DNA from: Tenrec ecaudatus
Taxonomy: Eukaryota; Chordata; Mammalia; Afrosoricida; Tenrecidae
DNA length: 64,000 nt
Reading direction: 5' to 3'
NCBI RefSeq assembly: GCF_050624435.1
Contig: NC_134539.1
Location: forward strand, 148,343,525 to 148,407,524
Below, in pieces: positions 22,768 through 31,505 of the stretch (position 1 is the stretch's first letter; each line of letters begins with the position of its first letter). The notes under the pieces were generated by a model. The model worked only from the letters and a program-made list of their open reading frames with translations. It was not told the DNA's origin and did not search any database. Made by a program: the position numbers and the translations under genes.

Positions 22768-24146
22768 GAAAGGATGATGTTTACATGACTAACTTGGAGA
22801 GTGCATTGCACAAAGCACATATGAACCAAATGAAGAGGATCCCTCTCAAATCTGTAATACAGCTCAGCTTAGGCTGGAAAGCAATACACGACTTGGTCTA
22901 GGTATGAATCATAGTCCCTAACTTTCCCTTCACTTCCCCAAGAGGGATTAGACATATTTAGAAGATGAAATTGAAATTCCTTGATGCTGCCATTCTCGAT
23001 CTATAAAGATAAATACAGAAGTCTGCATGGAGTCCACTGAGAAGTTAATTAACAATTTATCCGTCCATTTATAGCCGGAACTTAGATATCAGTGCTCAAT
23101 ACTATCATGAAAACCAAATCAGCCTTAAGTGTATCTAGAAACATCTGACTTATCGCAATTTTGCTAGCACGAGCATAAGCTTGCTTTGTACATATGTGTA
23201 TCAAGATCTCATACTGCTCATGAATTTCAAAAAGTCGGAATATTTGTGTAGAGAATTTTTATGCTTTATAAATTCCATTTATGTCAGCAGCCAGATGTGA
23301 AGAACAGAGCAAGATATGATTGGCCACCTTCCCATAGAGCACTGTCTGCTAAGGACTAAGTAATACATTTGGTAATGACTCAAAAATTTCACGGTCACTG
23401 TCTTATACTACCATGGATTGTTTTTTATTAAGGCTACAGTTTTTCTGTTGTTTGTTTCTATCAGGAAAGAACATATTACAGAAAAGGAAGTTCCAACGAT
23501 TGTCTCATTATAATATGTGTGCATGTGTGAATGTGTGTAGAGACATAAGTAATCTCTACGAGAATTTTAAAAATTCTTACAGATGTTTTGTCATGCTAGT
23601 ATTGGTTTTAAGTCTCTTCCTCTCCATTTCTCTTTCAAACTCTGCTCTCTGTCTCTCTCTCTGTCTTCCTGGCTATATTTTAGTGTTTTAGTGTCTCTCA
23701 CTGTTTGCCAATCTAACTTAATTAAAATCTCAATCTAGTGAGTCAGTGGATTAAGATTTTCTGTGCATTGTGATCAGTATGGTCCTGGAAAACAGTATTC
23801 CAATTTTTGAAGTCCTAGTTTCCTTATCTGTTACATAGGGTGACAGCCCATATGTCACAGAACTGTGACAATTATATGACACACTGCACGGAAAAGCACA
23901 GTAGGCAATGCCAACATGGAGTAGTGCCAACACATGGTGTTGGTCTCTGTTTTTATTGTCTAAAGAAACTGTTCTGTTCATAAAATTCAACTCTCTGTCA
24001 ATTACAGAAGTTCCGAGACTTACAGACTTAGAAGTTTGGTATAGTCATAAATTAGAGTTTTATGTCGTAACAGTTATGGACAGATTCTCCCATGTACCTT
24101 TCCCACGAGAAAGGTACACCTTTCGAGGTGACAAATTATGTATCAC
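21336..24146. other. intergenic, mostly unique sequence
   Basis: No gene supported. It holds one CA microsatellite (22715-22765, listed separately) and AT-rich stretches around 22450-22580. An open frame at 23413-23691 is rich in low-complexity 'SLSLS' codons and is not credible as a gene. Confidence 0.35.
22715..22765 (+). repeat. (CA)n microsatellite
   Basis: About 25 uninterrupted CA units. It is likely polymorphic. Confidence 0.97.
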
Positions 24147-24163
24147 AAAGTATCTTGCCTACC
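24147..24163 (+). repeat. target site duplication, left copy
   Basis: The 17 bases 'aaagtatcttgcctacc' recur with two changes at 25054-25070 and frame the L1 insertion between them. Confidence 0.8.
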
Positions 24164-25053
24164 CACTCTCCCGATACCATCGCTGAAGACAACATGGGTG
24201 CATAAACAAATGTGGTGAAGAAAGTGGAAGATGCCCGGCTATTAAAAGATGAAGTGTCTGGGGTCTTAAAGGCTTGAAGTTCAAGAAGCAGCCATCTAGT
24301 AGGGAAGCAACAAAGCCCAGATGGAAGAAGCACACCAGCCTGTGTGATTATGAGGTGTTGATGGGAATAGGTATCAGAATCTCAAGAAACAAAACAAAAA
24401 CAAGCAATCAAATATAAATGAAGAAGTGTGGACAGAGTGGAGGTCCAAAACCCTCCTGAAACATAATTGGTCAGTCCCCCACAGAAAGGCCACACAGAGG
24501 GAAGTTAAGTCCAGGATGCAGTATAGCACTGATGAAATACACAACTATCCTCTACTTCTTTAACATTTCCTCCCCTCACTATTGTGGCTCTTGTCTTACT
24601 GCACTAGCTCATTTAGACATGAGTACGCTCGTGTGTATAATTCAGATTGTTTGATGCCTGAAAGTCAAGCTAGACAACCCTTCAGAAACAGTAATGGGAG
24701 TAATGATTCCCTGAGGGAATGGAAAGAGGGGGTGGGAATGGGGGGACTGATAGCAATAATAACTGTATAATCCGACTCAAAGGGAACAAATAACAGAATT
24801 GTAGGTGAATGGATATATTGGACATTATAGGATATAGATGCTGATTATTTATAATATATATAACATAAAAATAAGGACTCCTGAGGAGGGAGAGTTGGGG
24901 AGGGAGAAGCTAAATGGGAGCTGATTTGAAGGAGTTCAAGAAGAATGGAAATGTTTTAAAACAGATGGTGGCAGCAATTGTATAATCATGCGTGATATAA
25001 TTGAATTACAAATTGTTACAACATCTGTAAGAGCTCCCAATAAAATGATTTTT
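24164..25053 (+). mobile_element. 5'-truncated L1 LINE insertion
   Basis: About 890 bases of L1 3' UTR on the plus strand: 'gggtgcataaacaaatgtgg', 'ctggggtcttaaaggcttga', 'gctaaatgggagctgatttg', and the end 'gagctcccaataaaatgatt', which contains AATAAA. Flanking direct repeats of 17 bases show a target-primed insertion that truncated the 5' part. It has no coding capacity. Confidence 0.85.
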
Positions 25054-25070
25054 AAAGTATCTTGCTTGCC
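25054..25070 (+). repeat. target site duplication, right copy
   Basis: 'aaagtatcttgcttgcc' matches 24147-24163 at 15 of 17 positions. Confidence 0.8.
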
Positions 25071-25311
25071 TAAAATTATTTAATTATTAAATGGCAAAAC
25101 AGACACATGATTCATATCTTCTAAATTCTCACCCACAGTTCATTGTAGTGAATACTGACTCTTATTCTAAATCATGGTTTTATTTTTAATGTCTTCATTT
25201 TACCCTGTCTTTAATAATCTTCTTTCTTCTTTTTTCTATTCTGCCAAGCCTAGAATCAAACTTACATAATAGTTTTCACTCGTCTGTACCTGATTTCTTT
25301 CAAAATCCATT

Positions 25312-25455
25312 CATTCATTTATCTACTGAGCACTGACTGTATGCCAGGTTATATGATAACCACGATTAAGGAAACAATTAACTAAACAGAAAATAATATT
25401 GCCCTCTTGGGACGTACATGCCAGTCAGATAGACACAAAGTAAATAAATAACTAT
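25312..25455 (-). mobile_element. L2-type LINE 3' fragment
   Basis: 'cattcattcatttatctact', 'gagcactgactgtatgccag' and 'ccctcttgggacgtacatgc' follow the reverse complement of the L2 3' end (attcattcaac...tgtgccaggcac...ccctcatggagcttaca). Confidence 0.65.
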
Positions 25456-25529
25456 GTAATATCATTTTAGATAGTATTTAGGTTTTATTTTTTAAAAGTT
25501 TCATTTTTAAAAGATTCCATTGAAGTAAA

Positions 25530-25690
25530 AGAGGAGGACCTTCGGCAAGATGGATTGACCCAGTGACTGCAACCATGGGCTCAACCATCAGAGCGGCGGG
25601 AGGATGGCGTAAGACTGAGCCCTGTTTCACTCGACGGCTCAGGGGGTTGCTCTGAGTCAGAACCGACTGGCTGGCACCTAACAACAATAA
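25530..25690 (+). mobile_element. RTE 3' terminal fragment
   Basis: 'gcaagatggattgacccagt', 'gactgcaaccatgggctcaa' and 'gagtcagaaccgactggct' run to 'gcacctaacaacaataag', the usual RTE 3' end. Confidence 0.85.
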
Positions 25691-25965
25691 GCGAAAATTA
25701 ACGGAGGCAGCGCACCTCTACAAAGAGTGATGGAGATGGGGGTGTTGGTCTAGTGATGGTAGTCGTCCTGGAAGGCCTTTCATCTGAGGGGATGTACATG
25801 AAACAAACAACAACCAAAAAAAACAACCTCAGAGGTAAGAGCGTCAGTATGGTGGCTAGCTGAGGAATAGTGCTCTAGGGATGTGCAAAGGCCCGTTGGA
25901 GAGTCTGAGGGAGTAGCAAAGAGTTCCTTGTGAGGCAGGGTACATTTAGATACCTGTTGGATATA

Positions 25966-26095
25966 CAGCAGCCCTGGTGGTGCAGGGGTACCTGCTCCGC
26001 TGCCCATCCAAGAGGCTTGCAAAGAGAGCGGCTCTGGGGGAGAAGTAAGTCTAACGACTTTAAAAACCTGAAGGGCATTTCTACTCTATCCTGTA
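25966..26095 (+). mobile_element. AfroSINE, left part, split by another SINE
   Basis: Head 'agcagccctggtggtgcagg' and body to 'ctactctatcctgta'. The rest of this copy is at 26274-26330, on the far side of an inserted minus-strand AfroSINE. Confidence 0.85.
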
Positions 26096-26273
26096 TCTCT
26101 CCCTGCCATCTAGTCGATTCCCACACAAAGCGACCCTTTCTATGGTTACTGAGGCTGGAAATCTTTACAAGAGCAGATCGCCTCATTTTCCTCCCTCAGA
26201 GCAGCTGGGGGTTGGAAACACTGACCTTATGGTTAGCAGTCAAAGGCTTACCCCAAAAGCACCAATAGGACTC
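26096..26273 (-). mobile_element. AfroSINE inserted inside an AfroSINE
   Basis: Minus-strand copy from 'ccatctagtcgattcccac' to the head 'gcaccaataggactc'. It is framed by 15-base direct repeats 'ctactctatcctgta' (26081-26095) and 'ctactttgtcccgta' (26274-26288), 12 of 15 identical. Confidence 0.85.
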
Positions 26274-26330
26274 CTACTTTGTCCCGTAGGGTCACTATAA
26301 ATTAGAATGAGCTTTAATGGTATTTTTTGT
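26274..26330 (+). mobile_element. AfroSINE, right part of split copy
   Basis: 'cccgtagggtcactataaat' and 'tagaatgagctttaatgg' complete the tail of the copy that starts at 25966. Confidence 0.85.
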
Positions 26331-26459
26331 TGTTTGTTGTTTTGTGAATTCGATATCCAAGTAGGAACCAATTATGGAATGTTGCATACATGAGTCTGAA
26401 GTGGCTGGGAAAAGTCAAACCTCAAAATGAAAAATTGGGAGCTGGCTGTCAAGGGGTGA

Positions 26460-27513
26460 TATGTTGTCCTGACGTGCCATGCAGTTAGTTCCAACTCATA
26501 GCAACCCTGTGGACAACAAAACTTACTCATTGTCCAGCTTCCACATGTGTAAGAGGCACTTGAATGTACCACGACTCAGCCATCCATACCTGACTTCTCA
26601 AAGTGACGGCTTTAGCTTTTGACACGTGTAAGACACCTTTTGCTCTAGATCTGTTCAGGACAGTCATTTGACTTCTTTATTGTTGCTCTCCTGGGAACTG
26701 ATTGTGGATGCAAGGGAACTGAAGTCTTGACACCATCCATCTTTTCTCCATGGATGATGATGATGAAGATGATGATGAAGATGCCGTCTATTGGTTTGGT
26801 TGCGACGGTTGCTTTTGCTGTATGTTGAGGTATCATCTACAGTGAAAGCTGTGGTCTCTGTCTTCATCAGGAAGTGCCTCAGTCTTCCTGCTTTTAATGA
26901 ACCAGTCTTCCTCCACTCCTAATGTCAAGTTTTTCATCATGTAGCATTTAATCTTACAATTAAAAATTACATCCATATGGTAAAGGATATAACCCTAATG
27001 CACACCTGTCTAGATGTGAAAGTACACAGCACCCCTTTGTTCTGCCTTAATTACTGCCTCCTGGTCTATGTACAGGTTCTCCATAAGCCAAATTAAATGT
27101 TCCGGAATTCCCTTTCTTCACAATGTTCTCCATAATTTGTTATGTTGCTGGTGTTTTCTGCTGTCGGTTAAGACTCGTTTGCCAACAGCAGTGATATCAC
27201 TCATCTGTGTATTCTTCTGAATTCAGATATAATTTCTGGCAGTTTCCTGTCCATGTATAGTTGCATTCATTTTTTATTTATCTCCGTACAAATTTTGTGG
27301 TGGGTGATATTAATGACATTGCTTGATATTTTGCATATGATTGGATCACCTGTCTTTGGGACAGGCACAAATATAGATCTCTGCTAGTCCATTGGCCAAG
27401 TAGCTGTTCTTCGATTTTCTTGGTACAGATGAGTGAGTGCGTCCAGTGCTTCATCAGCTTGCTGAAACATTTCCATTGGTATTCCATCATTTCTGGAGAC
27501 TTTGTTTGTCATT
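26460..27513 (-). mobile_element. RTE (BovB-like) LINE, reverse-transcriptase half
   Basis: Minus-strand RTE running from the 3' region ('gttagttccaactcatagcaa') through reverse-transcriptase sequence: 'gaactgattgtggatgcaag', 'tgttccggaattccctttct', 'aatttctggcagtttcctgt', 'gtgatattaatgacattgc' and 'tttccattggtattccatc'. Several deletions and frameshifts are apparent. A GAT-repeat spot lies at 26755-26785. The element continues beyond an inserted AfroSINE. Confidence 0.85.
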
Positions 27514-27735
27514 CAGGCAAGCCCAGTGTCCTAGCAGTTATGAGTTGGTCTGCTAACGACAAGGTCAGCAGTTTGAAACCACCAGCCACTCCACAGGAGA
27601 AAGATGGGGCTTTCTACTCCCATAAAGAATTACAGTCTTAAAAACTCAAAGGGGCAATTCAATCCTGTCCTGTAGGGCTTCTGGGAGTCAGTATCCACTC
27701 AACAGTGGTGAGTTTGTTGGCTTTTTATTTGTTTC
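27514..27735 (+). mobile_element. AfroSINE inserted in RTE
   Basis: Plus-strand copy ('gtctgctaacgacaaggtca', 'cactccacaggagaaagatg', 'agtcagtatccactcaacag') with a T-rich tail. It splits the minus-strand RTE; the sequences 'gtcattcag' before and 'gtttttcag' after may be remains of the target duplication. Confidence 0.88.
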
Positions 27736-28890
27736 TTTGTTTACTTTTGGTGTTTTTCAGTAAACCTTGGACTCCTTCCTTCAGTATTATTGGTTCTTAT
27801 TCATATTCTACCTCTTCAAATGGTTTAGACTAGTTCATTTGGGTACAGTGACTCCGCGTTTCTTTTCATTTTTAATGCTTCATGGATTATTCAATATTTT
27901 CCCCATCAAACCTTTTAATATTACAACGTGAGGCTTGATTTTATTTTCCCCTTGAGCTCCTTCAGTTTAAGATATGCTGACCATGTTCTTCCTATCTGGT
28001 TTTCTAATGCTAGGTATTTGCACATTTCCTTCATAATATTTTTACTTTGTCTTCTTGAGCAATCCATGTGCCTTAGCTAATCTATGATGAAGAGCAAGTT
28101 TCAGAGTCTCTTCGACAGCCACGCCGATCGTTTCTTTCTTTTTCTGTCATTTTAATGATGTTCTTGATGTCCTCCCACAACTCCTTGGGTCTTCTGTCAT
28201 AAATGGTCAATGCATCATATCTGCTCTTAAAATCAAGGAGGGATAAGCTCAAGCTTGTGTTTTGCTTCTCATAGACTTGTTTTAATTTTCTTCACCTTCA
28301 ACCTGAACTTACATATAAGCAATTGATGGCATATTCTACAGTCAGCCCCTGCCCTGGTTTTAGTTGCTAATATTGAGTTTCTTCCTCTTCTCTTGCCAAA
28401 AATATAATCACTTTGATTTCTGTGTATTCCACCTGGAGAAGTACATGTGTATAGTTGCCTTTTGTGTTGTTCAAAAAAGGTATTTGTGATGAAGATGACA
28501 TTGGTTTTGCAAAATTCTCTCATGTGATGTCTGACATGATTTCTATCACCAAGGCCATATTTCCCTGTTCCCTTTCCTTCCTCTGGTGTCCAACTTTTGC
28601 ATTCCACTAGCCAATAATTATCAATGCATCTTGATGGCATATTTGATCCATTTCAGACTGAAGATGTTGAATTCTTCAACTTCTTCATTTGAGTAACAGT
28701 TGAATGATAAATTTGAATAATAATTGGATTGATTAGATGTCCTTGAATGAGGATATATAATATTATCAAGGACAGCCTTGTACTTCTAGATAGATCTTGA
28801 AATGTACATTTTGTTGATGGATGTCATTTATCGATATCAAGAACATAGCTCACATAATTGGCAACATGGCGAAGTCTGGTTCAGACATTA
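27736..28890 (-). mobile_element. RTE (BovB-like) LINE, endonuclease half
   Basis: Continuation of the element to the left. A 123-codon minus-strand remnant (28269-28640) carries the RTE endonuclease signature: KYGLGDRN, then FCKTNVIFITNTFFEQHKR, LYTCTSPGG, RNQSDYI and TRAGADCRICHQLLICKFRL. These match BovB-type elements closely, but HQ replaces the usual DH in the SDHxLL catalytic motif and the frame is broken elsewhere, so the copy is dead. The right end fades near 28850-28890. Confidence 0.88.
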
Positions 28891-28989
28891 AGCTAGAGAC
28901 TTTCTCTAAGTTGAGTAGTGGCAGAAGATGATGAACCAGGAAGCTGGAAGAGCATGGCTGGTGTGGATACAGAGGTAGAAAGGTCTTGT

Positions 28990-29185
28990 TGTGTGTTGTC
29001 ATGTCTGCTCAGACTCATAAGGATCCTGTAAGACAGAATAGAATGTCCCTATAGGGTTTTCTAGATGTTAATTTTTATGGGAGCAAATTACCAGGCCTTT
29101 TCTCCCACAGAGCAGCTGTTTGAACCACTGACATTTCAGTGAGCAGCTGAGCATTTCAATTATGGAGCCACCAAGCTTCTTGTGA
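28990..29185 (-). mobile_element. AfroSINE copy, diverged
   Basis: 'gtctgctcagactcataagga', 'aagacagaatagaatgtcc', 'gtttgaaccactgacatttc' and 'tatggagccaccaagcttc' give the minus-strand order. Confidence 0.75.
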
Positions 29186-30464
29186 ATTCACCAGCAAAGT
29201 AGACTTTGCATGTAGTCATCCCTGTCAATGTGTGTGATCAAACTTTAAAGGTATACAACTATGTGCATTTTCCCTCAACTATTATATTTGTCCCAGTATT
29301 CCCAAGAACAGATTTTTTTGACCTCTTCTTTTTAAGTCCGGCTTTTGAAATGAACATGCTTCTTTTCATGAGTGGCACCGAGTCATACATCGAACGGGTA
29401 AATAATGAATTTTGTTTGTTATTGAAACATTGCTGAAGAAAATCGAGGAGTAAGTGGCTGGGTCATTATTTTGATTGAAGAACACCCACCACCTAAGTAC
29501 ACTAATGACTGAGAACTTCTGATGCCAGCTCCCTCTGTCTTTGTTCCTATATGACAGCCAAGTGTGGAAAGGAAATGTGGAGAGCATGTTGGGTGTTAAC
29601 GAAGTACCATTAGTACCCCTGTGTCTTCAACCAATGTCTGTTGGCATATAAAAGAATAGATTAAGTGAGGAAACAAGCAAGCAGAGATGGGGGAGGATGG
29701 ATGCCATTCTACATGCAGACCCCCCAGGAGCCAGAGAGCAGAAGCTAAAGGAGACACAAAGCCAACAGAGAGGGAGAGCCTTCCCCTAGAGCCTTCACTC
29801 TGAGTTTGGACTTCTAATACCATAACCTGTGATATAGCACTATTTGTTAAAGGCTCCCACTCATGGTATTTCCATTATAGCGGCAGTCAATAACCCACTC
29901 TGTTTCTCCTTACTTAGATCCGAGAAAGGATTCCAGAAAATTGGGCCCACAGATATTCTGAGATTTGATGGGTAATTGTTTTTTATCAAAGCACAGCCAT
30001 CAGTTCTACTAACTCATTGTGTTAAGAAAATCAATATCAACTGATAACTGCATCAGAAACAGTCTCACCGAGACCCAGAATTGTCAGGAATATTTGTACA
30101 CATTGGAATTTGGTTGTCAGGGCAGGCTGTAGCCTTTGCCTTCTGTACTCTCGATAGCACAAGGACCAACAATGGAGGAGATGTGCTGATGATGTCATGG
30201 GCTTTCTCTTCTCCTTTTAAGAAGCTTGTTCAAGTGACAGTGAGTCCCAAAGTCCCATATAGTGAATGTTGAACTTGTAACATTAAAATAAGCCACTAGA
30301 TTGACTCAGCATAGAATAAGGTTCATGGAATTTTCTGAGCCTCTTTCACCAGTAAACCTAATGGAATATCTAATGATAAATAATGAAATTAAAGTCAAGA
30401 TTTGTTGAGTTGAAACAATCCAAAGCTAAATACTTGCCTGAAAGTTTCCCTCATTTTCAGACCC
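29186..30464. other. intergenic, nothing recognised
   Basis: No gene or clear repeat is visible before the SPIN copy. Confidence 0.35.
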
Positions 30465-30472
30465 CTCTAAGG

Positions 30473-30664
30473 CAGTGGTTCTCAACCTGTGAGTCGTGAC
30501 CCATTTGGGGGTCCAACAACCCTTTCAGAGGGGTTGCCTGATACATAAGAGTAGCAAAATTACATTTATGAAGTAGCAATGAAAATAATTTTATGGTTGG
30601 GGAGGGGTCACCACACATGAACTGTATTAAAGTGTCACAGGATTAGGAAGGTTGAGGACCACTG
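30473..30664 (+). mobile_element. SPIN-type nonautonomous hAT transposon, copy 1
   Basis: A 192-base element with terminal inverted repeats CAGTGGTTCTCAACCT / GGTTGAGGACCACTG. It is flanked by an exact 8-bp duplication CTCTAAGG at 30465-30472 and 30665-30672, as hAT transposases produce. The interior ('gggggtccaacaaccctttc', 'gtagcaaaattacatttatg', 'aataattttatggttggg') matches SPIN miniature elements as I remember them. No transposase is encoded. It is in the opposite orientation to copies 2 and 3. Confidence 0.92.
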
Positions 30665-30672
30665 CTCTAAGG

Positions 30673-31149
30673 GATAGCAAATTACAGACTTGAGAAAAAT
30701 CAAGAAAATACATAAGAGTGAAAAAGAAATAAAATTTTATTAAACCTCCCAGAGGATATTTTGACCTTTATCAATTTTTATGATGGCTCTTAATAGCAGC
30801 CTTAATTTGATTTTATGATCCAACTTAAAAGACATTTAAAAGTGGCAGGCAAGTGTCATTGTGAAGACATTTAATTTTAACAGACAAGGGCATTTGGTCA
30901 AAACATGTTAACTTGAATTAAGTGGAATACAAACAATTTGTTTGAATGCATTTTTTATGATCATTCTATCAGTGAATCTAAAAGATCAAAGGGTACATTG
31001 TCTACATGTTAATACAAGTGTGCGTGTGCATGTGTGTGTAAGAGAGAGAGAGAGCTTTCTTCACTCCTGAATTTGAATGTCTAACATGCTCAACTGTGAG
31101 ACAATATGTTTGTTTGTTAAAGCCTTCCACTTGTAGTGTATCTATGTCC
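30673..31149. other. AT-rich intergenic stretch, possible conserved noncoding element
   Basis: About 30690-30980 is unique AT-rich sequence without repeat landmarks and with several TTAAT/ATTAA motifs. A GA/GT simple run follows at about 31018-31054. Conservation is a guess. Confidence 0.25.
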
Positions 31150-31340
31150 AGAAGCCCTGGTGGTGTAGGGGTTACTCATTGGGCTGGTAACCACAAGGTG
31201 TGCAGTTCAAAACCACCAGCAGCTCTGTGGGCTTTCTACTTCCAGAAAGAGTGAGTTGGTCTCAGAAACTCATAGGGGCCATTCTATCCTGTACCATTGA
31301 AGTGTCATGGATTAGAAGCAGCTCAATAGCACTGAGATAT
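31150..31340 (+). mobile_element. AfroSINE copy
   Basis: 'agaagccctggtggtgtagg', 'gctggtaaccacaaggtgtg', 'aaaccaccagcagctctgtg' and the tail 'atggattagaagcagctcaa'. Confidence 0.9.
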
Positions 31341-31351
31341 GTAGCTTACGG

Positions 31352-31505
31352 CCACAGCGTCTATTCCAACTCACAGTGACCGACCCTATAACAGCATAGA
31401 AGTGCCCTTCAGGGCTTCTGAGGCTGTAGCTCTTTAAGGGAGTAGAAAGCCTCATCTTTCTCCAGAACAAGAGTCGAGTGGATTCTTACTACGGATCTTG
31501 CCAAC
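31352..31505 (-). mobile_element. AfroSINE copy, head truncated
   Basis: 'gtctattccaactcacagtg', 'ttcagggcttctgaggctgt' and 'gtagaaagcctcatctttctc'. It sits tail-to-tail with the previous copy, so the pair could form a hairpin. Confidence 0.85.
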
